Source: Candidatus Nanopelagicales bacterium
GTDB taxonomy: Bacteria > Actinomycetota > Actinomycetes > S36-B12
Length of the DNA stretch: 43,772 nt
Assembly: GCA_028688835.1 (NCBI GenBank)
Contig: JAQTXL010000004.1
Coordinates: 1 to 43,772, forward strand
Reading direction: 5' to 3'
Positions 1 through 8,218 of the stretch are shown here, one piece after another. Below the pieces are notes generated by a model. The model worked only from the letters and a program-made list of their open reading frames with translations, was not told the DNA's origin and made no database searches. A program made the translations under genes and the position numbers. Within the stretch, counting starts at the first letter, position 1, and each line of letters begins with the position of its first letter.

Positions 1-1
1 C

Positions 2-457
2 CCCGCGCCGACTCCTGCCCCAGCACCCGTGCCTGCCGGTCCGTCCACGCGCACGATCTACGTCTGCCCGAGCGGATTCACCGACGCCGGATCGCTGTGC
101 AACAAGACCATGACCTACACGTTCCACTCAGTGACCACCACCAGCCCCTACAGCTACCACCAGCAGTTCATACAGACCGGCTCACACGTGAACTACTCCG
201 CCTCACCCAATGGCGGCACCTACTACGCCAAGGACAAGTGGAACCCCACTGACGGCAGCGCCGAGGGCTACTACGCCGTCATCCCTGACGGCTACTACGC
301 GACCGTGAAGGACGCACCTCCTGCCGGGTACACCGACAACGGCTCGGCCTACAGCAAGACCGAACTCGTCAAGGACACCGCTCCGGCCGGATACAGCGAC
401 AACGGCACCGCCTGGGTCACAACCGCGGCCAAGGTCGCCCAAGAAGTCCCCGCGTAG
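2..457 (+). CDS. Partial repeat-containing protein, 5' end outside window
   Basis: The frame is open to the window edge, so the GTG at 29 in the ORF track need not be the start; upstream codons read as a Pro/Ala-rich linker (PAPTPAPAPVPAG). Three copies of a short motif are visible: CPSGFTDAGSLCNKT, APAGYTDNGSAYSKT and APAGYSDNGTAWVTT. The protein is rich in Tyr, Gly, Ser and Thr and ends shortly after the last repeat. This composition fits the C-terminal part of an exported or surface protein, but no signal peptide can be seen because the N-terminus is missing. I do not recognise the family. It sits at the left of an accessory region, 57 bp before an unknown gene on the same strand. Confidence 0.6.
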   Translation, partial: PAPTPAPAPVPAGPSTRTIYVCPSGFTDAGSLCNKTMTYTFHSVTTTSPYSYHQQFIQTGSHVNYSASPNGGTYYAKDKWNPTDGSAEGYYAVIPDGYYATVKDAPPAGYTDNGSAYSKTELVKDTAPAGYSDNGTAWVTTAAKVAQEVPA

Positions 458-514
458 TCGACAGACCCAACCTCAGTACGCCAACCGCTTCAACCTCACA
501 GACAAGGCACCGTC

Positions 515-1354
515 ATGCACAACCACGAACTGCAACCCCTGATCAACGACCCCGACCTGAGCACCACCGCAGCCGCCCGCGCCCTGCTGGCCCTGGCCAA
601 GAGCGTGTCGCGCGGCGACCCGGATATCGCCGGAGACGTCACCATCCTGCTCACCGAGCGCCTCAAACCAGGCGGATCCATCTATACCCGCCTTGGTACC
701 CACGCCAACCCCGCCGCCCTGCTGACCATCGCAGCCAAGAACGCCGCCGCCCAAGCCCACGAATCCGCCGGCCGCCACAAGCGCGTCATCCCCCTGACCG
801 ACGATGGGGACCTGGCCGCCATCGAACCAGCCCCATCCCCGTACTCCCCGACCTTCGGAATCTTCGACCTCCTCGGGGACCTCGGCTGGACGATGGCACA
901 CCTGGAGATGCTGGCCATCCCCCGCAAGCGACCCGGGCGCTGCGTGCACCCAGGCATCGAAGCCGCCCTGGAACGCGTCGCGACCTGCTTCGGGATCCCC
1001 GTGCGCTGCCCCGGCTGCCCTACCGACATGGAGCTGCTGCGCCTAGACCTGCGCGGCCCCACGTCCTGGCCCCACCTGGTGCCCGTGCTCCTGGAATGGG
1101 GCTGGGACCACGACGTCATCACCCTGATCACGACCTCGCCGGCCAATATCGCCCAGTGGCGCGACCTCGACATCCGACCACCGGCCCGCCAAGAGCGCCG
1201 CATGGTCGAAATCGCCCGCAAGATGCGCGTCGAACCATGGCTACTGCAGGACTCCCAAGCCATCCGCGACTCCGTGCGCAGCGCCCGCAGCACCGCACCC
1301 CGCATCCACATCCCCACACCCCAAGGGTGGGGAGCCTGCGAGAAGGCGTCGTAA
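515..1354 (+). CDS. Unknown protein, weakly sigma-factor-like N-terminus
   Basis: 279 aa from an ATG preceded by AAGG at good spacing. I do not recognise the family. Residues about 10-100 loosely recall region 2 of ECF sigma factors: an acidic/helical stretch (DIAGDVTILLTERL), then NPAALLTIAAKNAAAQ and a basic GRHKR segment followed by an acidic run. That is a weak resemblance, and no region-4 HTH is obvious. The C-terminal half is Arg-rich with a Cys cluster (CFGIPVRCPGC). It is followed after 70 bp by another unknown gene, with an inverted repeat between them. Such genes commonly belong to plasmids or integrative elements, which matches the tRNA-linked island here. Confidence 0.6.
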   Translation: MHNHELQPLINDPDLSTTAAARALLALAKSVSRGDPDIAGDVTILLTERLKPGGSIYTRLGTHANPAALLTIAAKNAAAQAHESAGRHKRVIPLTDDGDLAAIEPAPSPYSPTFGIFDLLGDLGWTMAHLEMLAIPRKRPGRCVHPGIEAALERVATCFGIPVRCPGCPTDMELLRLDLRGPTSWPHLVPVLLEWGWDHDVITLITTSPANIAQWRDLDIRPPARQERRMVEIARKMRVEPWLLQDSQAIRDSVRSARSTAPRIHIPTPQGWGACEKAS

Positions 1355-1374
1355 ATGCCAACTACCAAGGGGCT

Positions 1375-1410
1375 GGGGCCGTTGACAAGACAGCACCGTC
1401 AACTGGCCCC
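1375..1410 (+). terminator. Inverted repeat between two unknown genes
   Basis: GGGGCC-GTTGAC, 11 nt, then GTCAAC-T-GGCCCC. This can form an imperfect stem of 12 pairs with one bulge. It lies between the stop of the 279-aa gene and the GGAGG ribosome site of the next one. No U-tract follows, so it could be an attenuator, an RNA stabiliser or an operator rather than a terminator. Confidence 0.35.
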
Positions 1411-1424
1411 ACCCGGAGGTACCC

Positions 1425-2231
1425 ATGACCAGCCACCCGCCCCACAGCACCCAACCGACCCCCATCGACGCACTCGACATCGTCAGCGCCCTGCGCAACT
1501 GCGACCCACATCAGCTGGCCGCGGCCCTGGCCCGCTGCCCCGACCCAGCCTTGACCCACCTGGCCCAAGCAGTCCTGGACGCCGCCACCCGCAAAGCCAG
1601 CTACCCTCCGGCACAAGTCATCGCCGAAGCCGACGCCCTGCTCTACCAAGTCCTATGCGCGCCCGTCGCCGACGCCAACCCCACCGGCATCACCATCGAC
1701 CCAGCCACCTACGCCCGACATACCGGCGCCAGCCTCGCCGAAGCCGAACGAGTCCTGCGGGACATCGCCATAGACGAATCCCAGGCCTGCGACCAACTGC
1801 TGGCCTCCGGCGTAGAGCCCAACTTCACGATCGAGCAAGCGCAGGTCCAGGACTGCATCAGCAAGCTGCGAGCGGAGGGACAGGTCCCTACTCGCCAGCT
1901 CGTTCGGGTCCATGCCACTGCCGTAGCTGTGTCCGCAATGCGCCCAGACGAGGGCGACCAACCGATCATCTACCCGCCAGATACAACGCTGAGCCCTCGA
2001 CTCGTGAGCCCATCGCCTAAAGTGCACGTCCTGCTGTGGCTGGACCGTATGGACGCCAACCCACCATCAGTCGGCATACTCGAGGAACGCATCGACTACC
2101 TGCGCAGCGCCAAGTACGCCATGGGCCGGGCAGCGAGAACAGTTGGCGAGATGGCACATCGTCCCGACGGCCTCAGTTCGGCGACATCCAATCTCAGGCC
2201 ATTCGAACCGCCATTTCAGCTGGCAGGTTGA
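1425..2231 (+). CDS. Unknown island protein
   Basis: 268 aa, ATG with GGAGG five bases upstream. No known domain is recognised. The protein is Ala-rich and mostly predicted helical (DALDIVSALRNCDPHQLAAALARC...), with no membrane segment or signal peptide. The last 60 residues (VLLWLDRMDANPPSVGILEERIDYLRSAKYAM) are more hydrophobic and could be a helical bundle. Its TGA lies one base before the ATG of the excisionase-like gene, suggesting co-translation. Base composition shifts toward lower GC over its last 350 bp, which may mark a junction between DNA of different origin. Confidence 0.55.
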   Translation: MTSHPPHSTQPTPIDALDIVSALRNCDPHQLAAALARCPDPALTHLAQAVLDAATRKASYPPAQVIAEADALLYQVLCAPVADANPTGITIDPATYARHTGASLAEAERVLRDIAIDESQACDQLLASGVEPNFTIEQAQVQDCISKLRAEGQVPTRQLVRVHATAVAVSAMRPDEGDQPIIYPPDTTLSPRLVSPSPKVHVLLWLDRMDANPPSVGILEERIDYLRSAKYAMGRAARTVGEMAHRPDGLSSATSNLRPFEPPFQLAG

Positions 2232-2232
2232 G

Positions 2233-2451
2233 ATGACTGCTCCCACAACAGATACGAGTATCGACAGGCTTCTGACAATCGATCAAGCAGCGGAGATTCT
2301 GGCTGTCAACACACGCATGATTCGCCGACTAGTCGAGAGCCGACGCATCGCCTTCGTCAAAGTTGGTAGGCATGTGCGCTTCCGCGAGTGCGACCTGATG
2401 TCGTCCGTGCAGGCTTGGACAATTCAACCTGCCGGCAGAGCACGCCAGTAA
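2233..2451 (+). CDS. Excisionase-family helix-turn-helix protein
   Basis: 72 aa. The ORF track starts at 2143, but ATG 2233 follows the upstream stop by one base and gives the normal length of the family. The sequence LTIDQAAEILAVNTRMIRRLVESRRIAFVKVGRHVRFRECDL is a typical winged-helix/MerR-type excisionase (Xis/AlpA-like) DNA-binding domain: helix, recognition helix (TRMIRRLVESRRI), wing (KVGRHVRF). Such proteins usually direct excision by tyrosine integrases or act as small regulators. No integrase is seen within the window. A broken paralogue lies 133 bp downstream and shares the unusual C-terminal tail AWTIQPAGRAR. Confidence 0.75.
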   Translation: MTAPTTDTSIDRLLTIDQAAEILAVNTRMIRRLVESRRIAFVKVGRHVRFRECDLMSSVQAWTIQPAGRARQ

Positions 2452-2584
2452 GTCCACCGGTTGCCCACGATGTAGAAACGGGGGGGTTCCTCCAGCACTG
2501 CGGTGCGTTCATCATTGCTGGTGATGGGCTGCCGGTAGGCGCAGTGTGCATGGTGAATTCAAGTAGGGGGCGCCAACAAATGAG

Positions 2585-2767
2585 ATGTTCCTGACCATCG
2601 AGCAGGCTACAGGGGTCGTCGCCTTGAATGAGCGAATGGTGCGCCGTCGCGTGGAAGAGCGACGCCTCGCGTTCGTCGACGTTGGACGACGTGTGCGCTT
2701 CAGGGAGTCGGATTGAGCGGAGGCGATGCGGGCCTGGACGATCCAGCCTGCGGCACGCGGGCGCTGA
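2585..2767 (+). pseudogene. Broken second copy of the excisionase-like gene
   Basis: Too short for the ORF track. From ATG 2585 it reads LTIEQATGVVALNERMVRRR..., continues through DVGRRVRFRESD, hits TGA at 2714-2716, and then continues in the same frame as AEAMRAWTIQPAARGR to a second TGA. The part before and after the TGA aligns without gaps to the intact gene at 2233..2451 (RFRECDLMSSVQAWTIQPAGRAR). The simplest reading is tandem duplication and later inactivation by one nonsense change. A functional 43-residue peptide containing the HTH cannot be excluded. The rest of the stretch up to 3018 shows no gene. Confidence 0.7.
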
Positions 2768-3018
2768 GCATCTTCCGTGGCTGAACCGGCCGGCAGGATC
2801 CAGTTCAGGAAGGTGGATCATGACTGTGGACGCATCCATTGCTGCTTCGGGCGCGGGAGAAGTCCATCCTCCATTTCAAGTGTGTGCCGCCGTGCCGACG
2901 CGAAACTCCCCGAATCATGTAGCTCCCAGGGCCGCGACAGTCGAGGCGAGTTCTCTCCGTCGCAGGCGCGAGGAAGAATATGGCCCGGCTCCATCCTCCG
3001 TGACGCTACGCTCGCAGG

Positions 3019-3807
3019 GTGACCCGAGTGAGACCCCGCGCGCGCGTCGCGTCCGGGCAAGAGAAGGTGGTCATCGCTCGCAGTGGAAACCGCTGCGCTT
3101 ACCCCGACTGTCGTGCCGAACTCGTCTTTGACGCCGACGCCGAGGGCGACCAGCCAAAGGTCGTCGGCAAGGTGGCGCACATCGCTGCAGCTAGTCCGGG
3201 TGGTCCGAGGTATGACGCCTCGATGACGGATGCTCAACGCAGCTCAGCCGAGAACCTCATCTACTTGTGCGGGCCGCATCACGACGCCGTCGACTCGCAA
3301 CTAGACAAACACACGGTCAAGTATCTGCATGACGCCAAGGTCACGCACGAGTCGGCAGTCGCTCGGGCGGTAAAGAACGCTCTCGGAAACGTGACCTTCG
3401 AGGAACTTGGTGTGATCTGCGGGGCCATCTCAAGCGCACCCGACCCAAGCCAGGCCACAACAGTCGAACTCGCGCTACCCATCCAGGACAAGATCACGCT
3501 GAACGAGCTCGGGGCGGTGAGCGCGGAACGCATCTCAGCGGGTCTTTCCCAGGCCTCGCGCGTTGCTGAGTTTATTGCCTTCCAGCAACAGACCTCGTCG
3601 AACTTCGGCCGCAGACTCGTCAGTTCCTTCAAAGCCGAGTACTTCGCCGCAGAGGCCGAGGGCCTCGATGCCGACGGCATCTTTGACAGCCTGGTACTCA
3701 CCGCCTACGACAACTCAGGTCCCCGTCAGACGCCTACAGTGGAGGCAGCTGCTCTAGCAGTCGTCGCTTACCTATTCGAGATTTGTGAGATCTTCCGCCG
3801 TGAGTGA
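3019..3807 (+). CDS. ABC-3C system effector: HNH nuclease with ABC-3C C-terminal domain
   Basis: 262 aa, GTG start; there is no clear ribosome site, so it may be leaderless (TACGCT 7 bp upstream). The N-terminal 115 residues form an HNH-type domain: CAYPDC (C26, C31), KVAHIAAASPGGPRYD with H54, then RSSAENLIYLCGPHHDAVD giving N79, C84, H87 and H88. The C-terminal part (about 175-262) ends EAAALAVVAYLFEICEIFRRE, the signature I associate with the C-terminal domain of ABC three-component (ABC-3C) systems, which links an effector to the ATPase complex. It overlaps the middle component gene by 8 bp, and the ATPase follows. Predicted role: a DNA-cutting effector in an anti-phage or anti-plasmid response. 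The role is inferred from family architecture, not shown. Confidence 0.85.
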   Translation: MTRVRPRARVASGQEKVVIARSGNRCAYPDCRAELVFDADAEGDQPKVVGKVAHIAAASPGGPRYDASMTDAQRSSAENLIYLCGPHHDAVDSQLDKHTVKYLHDAKVTHESAVARAVKNALGNVTFEELGVICGAISSAPDPSQATTVELALPIQDKITLNELGAVSAERISAGLSQASRVAEFIAFQQQTSSNFGRRLVSSFKAEYFAAEAEGLDADGIFDSLVLTAYDNSGPRQTPTVEAAALAVVAYLFEICEIFRRE

Positions 3808-4030
3808 CCTCTACCCCGACAAGTTCACGCCTATCGAGCGAACAGTGGTGGGCGAGAGCGCCTTGCTCCTCGGTCTGCTCCGGGGGCGCGCCATCAGCAT
3901 CGGGCAGCTTTTCGTCGAATTCCGCGACGTCGCGCCGACGACCACATATGACGCCTTTGCTCTGGCACTCACATTCCTTTACGGCGCGGGAGCAGTCACG
4001 CATCGAGATCAGATCGTGACCGTGCCCTGA
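3800..4030 (+). CDS. ABC-3C system middle component, MC6-like
   Basis: 76 aa from GTG 3800 (GTGAGTGA overlap with the effector stop). The ORF track start at 3785 would add five residues and is less likely. Sequence: SDLYPDKFTPIERTVVGESALLLGLLRGRAISIGQLFVEF..., a small helical/wHTH-like protein. Size, gene order and adjacency to a DUF2326-type ATPase fit the ABC-3C middle component 6 group, which probably bridges effector and ATPase. Its TGA overlaps the ATG of the ATPase (TGATG), so the three genes form one tightly coupled operon. The specific MC6 assignment is from memory of the family. Confidence 0.75.
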   Translation: MSDLYPDKFTPIERTVVGESALLLGLLRGRAISIGQLFVEFRDVAPTTTYDAFALALTFLYGAGAVTHRDQIVTVP

Positions 4031-5757
4031 TGCTCCTCCGCATCTCGACCAACAAGGAGGAGTTCAAGCCGATTGACTTCAAGCCCGGCTTCAATGCCAT
4101 CGTGGCGGAGCGCGCTACGGATTCGACTGATCAACACAGCCGGAACGCCCGAGGGAAATCAACACTACTCATGCTGGTGAACTACGCACTCGCGGGCAAC
4201 CTAAACAGCGCTCTTCGTCCGCTTGCCGCAGACGGCTGGGAAGTGAGCCTTGGTCTTGAGATGTTCGGTGGTCAAGTAACGGCGACTCGCGCACTCGCTC
4301 GTGGCACGAAGCTCAGGATCGACGCTACCGGCCCCGCGAACGAGGTCATGCGACCGTACCTCTCCGAGGGGCAGATCTCGGTCGCAGATTGGAAGGACCT
4401 ACTCGGTCTCGCGCTGTTCCGCCTCGAGCCCGCCGAACAAGAGATGACAAGCGGACTATCCGCGCGCACATTGCTTTCTTATGTCATTCGAACAGAGCCC
4501 TCTAAGGACCCCCTAAAGATCGTGGCGCAACAGTCAGCGACGAGTAGTCGCGAGCACGTCTCCTACCTGCTCGACTTGGATTGGACGGTCGTGCACGAAC
4601 TGGCCGGGATCAAGACTGGACTAGAGCAGCTCAAGCAGATTAGGGCGGCGGCTAGCGATGGGCTCATGTCGACGTTGCGGCCTGAAGCCGACCTGCTGCT
4701 GGAACGTGCCGCTCTAAAGGGTGAGCTCGACGAATGGGAGGATCGGATCTCTGGTTTCCGTGTGCTCGAAGACCCGAACTCGCTCGTCATCCGAGCCGAT
4801 GAACTGACGGCAAGCATCTCGGTGCTGAGGGACGAAGCTGTGGTGGATCAAAGAATGCGACAACTCTATCGGGCATCGCTCGATGAAACCCCGAACGGTC
4901 TATCCGTTCAGACAGCCTCGGTCGAAGACCTCATTTCCGACGCTGGGCTTGTACTTGCGGAAGGGTTCATCCGCCAGGCCGAAGACGTTCGTGATTTCCA
5001 TGCCGAGCTACTGAGGAACAGGCGCGCCTACCTCCACTCAGAGGTAGAACGACTCAACGCCCGGATCGCGGAACAAGCAGATGAGCTGGCCCGCCTCGAC
5101 TTGCAACGCGATGCCCTGCTCCGAACGCTTCAGGCGGGTGGCGCCCTAGAGGAACTCGATGCGATGAGGAGTGAACTTAGCGGAGTTCAGTCGCGCATCG
5201 CGGCGGTCGACCAACAGATCGAGCAGGCCCGCGAAATCGCGTCGCGCAAGGAACAGCTCAAGCACGCCCGATCGACCAAGCGAACAGAAGCTGCAGGGGA
5301 ACTCAGCCAGTCGCGAGCCAAATTGGATCGTGTCAGCGAGCGGCTCAGTCTGAAGATGAAGCAGCTTTACGGGCACGAGGCCGCTCTGACCGTAGAGGTT
5401 GACGACATGGGCTTCAAGTTCAAGCTCACCACGGCCCGAGCCGGAAGTAGCGCCGTAGACCGCATGATGATGTTCTGCTTTGACCTGACAATGCTCGAAG
5501 AGGGCGTCACGACTGAGCACCACCCCGACTTTCTCATCCACGACTCAACCGTCTTCGACGGTGTTGACCCGCGGCAGCGTGCCAGCGCGCTGCGATTCTC
5601 CCAGCAGATGGTCGAGGCAACCGGCGGGCAGTACATCTGCACGATCAACAGCAACGATGTTCCGGGGGAAGTGCTTGATCAGCAGTGGTTCAAGGACGGC
5701 GTCGTGCGCACGATCCTCGATACCGAGGCCGGTGGATTGCTTGGACGGGAGTTCTAG
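4030..5757 (+). CDS. ABC-3C system SMC/RecN-like ATPase (DUF2326 type)
   Basis: 575 aa. The N-terminus has a P-loop, SRNARGKSTLL (about residues 38-47), after a Rad50/SMC-like first strand (FKPGFNAIVAER). A long charged helical middle (about 170-440) contains coiled-coil stretches such as SEVERLNARIAEQADELARLDLQRDALL. The C-terminal half-site carries the Walker B/D-loop region DFLIHDSTVFDGVDPRQ (from about 500). This head/coil/head layout with the FLIHDS signature is typical of DUF2326 ATPases. In ABC-3C systems the ATPase is thought to sense foreign nucleic acid or a nucleoprotein state and license the effector. It is the last gene of the operon. GC content is lower than in the housekeeping half of the window. 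Confidence 0.85.
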   Translation: MLLRISTNKEEFKPIDFKPGFNAIVAERATDSTDQHSRNARGKSTLLMLVNYALAGNLNSALRPLAADGWEVSLGLEMFGGQVTATRALARGTKLRIDATGPANEVMRPYLSEGQISVADWKDLLGLALFRLEPAEQEMTSGLSARTLLSYVIRTEPSKDPLKIVAQQSATSSREHVSYLLDLDWTVVHELAGIKTGLEQLKQIRAAASDGLMSTLRPEADLLLERAALKGELDEWEDRISGFRVLEDPNSLVIRADELTASISVLRDEAVVDQRMRQLYRASLDETPNGLSVQTASVEDLISDAGLVLAEGFIRQAEDVRDFHAELLRNRRAYLHSEVERLNARIAEQADELARLDLQRDALLRTLQAGGALEELDAMRSELSGVQSRIAAVDQQIEQAREIASRKEQLKHARSTKRTEAAGELSQSRAKLDRVSERLSLKMKQLYGHEAALTVEVDDMGFKFKLTTARAGSSAVDRMMMFCFDLTMLEEGVTTEHHPDFLIHDSTVFDGVDPRQRASALRFSQQMVEATGGQYICTINSNDVPGEVLDQQWFKDGVVRTILDTEAGGLLGREF

Positions 5758-6183
5758 GACCGCCTCGCCCCGGCCCGCTGGTTTCGCGTATTGAAGTCGA
5801 ACCTCCCACCAGCCTCACCACGCTGCCCCAGACCAACCGGCAGTGCCACTTGCTCAGGCGGCCAGGAGCCTGCGTGAAATAGGCACGCCTTGCTGCGCAT
5901 CCGTCGACTGGCCTTCCACTATGCGAACGTCTGTGGCTCGAAAGGGAGTTCAGTCGTGCACTGGGCGTGCAATATTGAGGAGGCGAGACGGCGCCAGAGG
6001 AGTTGATGCCTCAGTCCGCGCCGTGCCCGCTCGAGCCGGTTCTCTCAAGAACTCCCCTACATCCCTGTGAGGTTCTCCGGCCTTTGGTTCCTCCAATGGC
6101 TTGCGGACTGTTCGCTTGCTCGATGAGCCGACATGTAGGTCTTCGAACTACTCCGCGTTCAAAGAGTCTCGCGGCTGGTTTGG
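5758..6183. other. Intergenic stretch without a supported gene
   Basis: 426 bp between the ABC-3C ATPase (plus strand) and the membrane/zinc-ribbon gene (minus strand). Short overlapping ORFs on both strands have no recognisable domain and no good ribosome sites. No clear terminator hairpin with a U-tract, tRNA or repeat was seen. Confidence 0.5.
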
Positions 6184-6873
6184 CTACTCTGTATCTGACG
6201 AGGGCTGATCGGGAATCCACTCGAGGCATTCAGGGCACTTCTTCGCCACAAGTGGAATTTGAGAGGCACAGGCTGGGCACGCTTTCTTCCTAGACCTGAA
6301 TAGGCCGTCCATTCGATTGGATGAAACTCGACTTCGTTCAATATTGGCGAGTTCCTTAATGCTTGAAGCGATGGCCTCACCAGGATCCGTAAACGATGCG
6401 AAGAGCACGCCACGAAGTGACGTCATGTTGATCGTGAAGCTCTCTGAGTACCTTCTTCCTTCGCCGGAGTATGCCAAGTCGAAGGTCAGCGCGACGTGGT
6501 CACCGTCTGGCCTGTCGAATACTTCCTCGCGAGGAAGAAGTACCTGATATCGGTATCGCCGACCCGGCGCCAAGTAGGACACGCCGTTGGCAATGCCAGT
6601 GACCGCCTGCACTTCAGCCGCCAACTCGGCAGATCCGACCACAGTTGCAGTGATCGTGATTCCTTGGGCTGCACGTTCACCGTCATTCCCAATGACAAGT
6701 TCGGCTCGTCCCGTACCCTCCGCCCGAAAGTCGATGAAGGCGTAAGGGCGCCTTGATTCAAGGGCACTCCTGGCCATGTTCCTGGTCAGCAATGCGTACC
6801 AGCCGGTGATGAACACGAGTACGAGTGAGCTGATCAGCTGCAGACTTCCAGCGTGCGCGTCGAGGTAGTCCAT
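6184..6873 (-). CDS. Membrane-anchored protein with C-terminal zinc ribbon
   Basis: 229 aa from ATG 6873 (the track start at 6882 is a TTG three codons earlier). One N-terminal membrane helix (SLQLISSLVLVFITGWYALLTRN) is followed by a soluble beta-rich domain resembling a sandwich (RPYAFIDFRAEGTGRAELVIGNDGERAAQGITI). The C-terminus has a CPACASQIPLVAKKCPEC zinc ribbon. Family not recognised; similar membrane plus beta-domain proteins often sit in accessory islands. It begins 49 bp after the hipA stop on the same strand, so it may be a third gene of the hip transcript. Function unknown. Confidence 0.7.
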   Translation of the reverse strand: MDYLDAHAGSLQLISSLVLVFITGWYALLTRNMARSALESRRPYAFIDFRAEGTGRAELVIGNDGERAAQGITITATVVGSAELAAEVQAVTGIANGVSYLAPGRRYRYQVLLPREEVFDRPDGDHVALTFDLAYSGEGRRYSESFTINMTSLRGVLFASFTDPGEAIASSIKELANIERSRVSSNRMDGLFRSRKKACPACASQIPLVAKKCPECLEWIPDQPSSDTE

Positions 6874-6922
6874 ATTGCGCAAGGTAGCGAACGACCCTGA
6901 CAGCGTGGACAGTCGCTGTGCG

Positions 6923-8218
6923 CTACTGAGCTAGCGCGGACGCAGCTCGGTAGCCAGAAATCGCTGCATTCCAGTCGAAGTCCAGTACGAGTTGGGATTC
7001 CGCCGATACTTCCTCGGCGCTTTGCTCAAGCGCAGTCAGCGTACGGTCGCGGATCGAAGTGACGCGATCAATCGCGTAGTCGGTCGGAATGCCCAGGAGC
7101 TCGGCGACCACTCGCCAGTCGTCGTTGGCTACACGGACAAATGCGTCACTCTTGCCGAGAATGAACGAGGCGTGCAATTTGCGGACCGAGTCGAATCGCT
7201 TGCCCCAGGGCCGGGTGAAGGGCAATGCACTGTTCAGGTCATAGAGCGGAGCCAGGAGCGCGTCAGGGCCGGACAGAAGCAGGGAGAAATTGCGCGCATG
7301 GCCATCGGTGCCGGCGATTGCGTAGTTGAACGCCAGACCATCGAAGAGTCGTTGCGCTGACGATTGACGAAGGTGTGCCGGCAGCCTTCGCAGCAGTGAG
7401 CCGATCTGCCTGATCCCTGGCCCACCGTCTCGTTCGTACTTCTGCCACGCCGGGTAGCCCAGTGCCTGGCACAGGTCCTCCTGATGAATCCGCTGGACCT
7501 GTCCTTCGGCGGATGTCAGCCTGTCGTAGCGAACGACAACCGCAGCATGCGTGCCGTCCACAAGCGGCTGAAGCCACGCTGCTGCAGTACTCAGTCCAAG
7601 ACGGCGGGCAGCCCGCAGGCAGATGACTTCGAAGGCGTCGAACTGCTCGAACCCTGGGATTGCGGGCTTGACGATGTGGGTTGTCGGAACTGCGCCAAAC
7701 GGGATGCCCCACAGCCCATCCGCGTAGGCAAGGGCAATCTTGGCCTGCGCGCCGGCCAGTGACCACTGGCCATGCTGTGACAGCGGCAGTCCACCCGCTG
7801 CGGCCGATCGACGCAGGTCTGCGATCCGCTCCGCAAACTCGACCTCGCTCAGCCGATCGACACCGCCGTTGCTCGGCAGTCCCTGGCCGACCGGGACCAC
7901 GCAGACGGCTCCCGGCAAGTCACGGCCGACGTACTCCAACAGCCCCATGACATTTGAGCGCGAGACGCCGGACTCGAGTTCGATGCGCTCACGCGCTGCA
8001 CCCTGCTCTGGCAAGAGTGCTTCGAAGAAGTTGGTGACGGCTCCCTGCAAGTGCTCGGCTCTTGCGAGGGGAATCGACAGCGACAGCGGAGTCGCGTCGA
8101 TGGCATCTCGGTAGTGCGCGTCATACTCGAACTCGAGTGCGCGCCCATCGGGTGCGCGCAGCCGCCCAGCGAGGCGCTCCCCCAGCCAGACATCGAGTCC
8201 ATGGTCAGTGACACTCAT
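6923..8218 (-). CDS. hipA: HipA-type serine/threonine kinase toxin
   Basis: 431 aa, close to full HipA length. An N-terminal HipA_N-like subdomain (GVSRSNVMGLLEYVGRDLPGAV) precedes the kinase core. SLAGAQAKIAL (about 153-163) matches the phosphate-binding/autophosphorylation loop, HIVKP (181-185) gives the ATP-binding Lys, GTDGHARN (303-310) the catalytic Asp loop and YDLNSALPF (326 on) the metal-binding Asp. All key motifs are intact. HipA kinases phosphorylate aminoacyl-tRNA synthetases (GltX in E. coli) and stop translation, causing dormancy; the target here is unknown. The start overlaps the hipB stop (ATGA), so expression is coupled to the antitoxin and controlled from the four operators upstream. 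Confidence 0.93.
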   Translation of the reverse strand: MSVTDHGLDVWLGERLAGRLRAPDGRALEFEYDAHYRDAIDATPLSLSIPLARAEHLQGAVTNFFEALLPEQGAARERIELESGVSRSNVMGLLEYVGRDLPGAVCVVPVGQGLPSNGGVDRLSEVEFAERIADLRRSAAAGGLPLSQHGQWSLAGAQAKIALAYADGLWGIPFGAVPTTHIVKPAIPGFEQFDAFEVICLRAARRLGLSTAAAWLQPLVDGTHAAVVVRYDRLTSAEGQVQRIHQEDLCQALGYPAWQKYERDGGPGIRQIGSLLRRLPAHLRQSSAQRLFDGLAFNYAIAGTDGHARNFSLLLSGPDALLAPLYDLNSALPFTRPWGKRFDSVRKLHASFILGKSDAFVRVANDDWRVVAELLGIPTDYAIDRVTSIRDRTLTALEQSAEEVSAESQLVLDFDWNAAISGYRAASALAQ

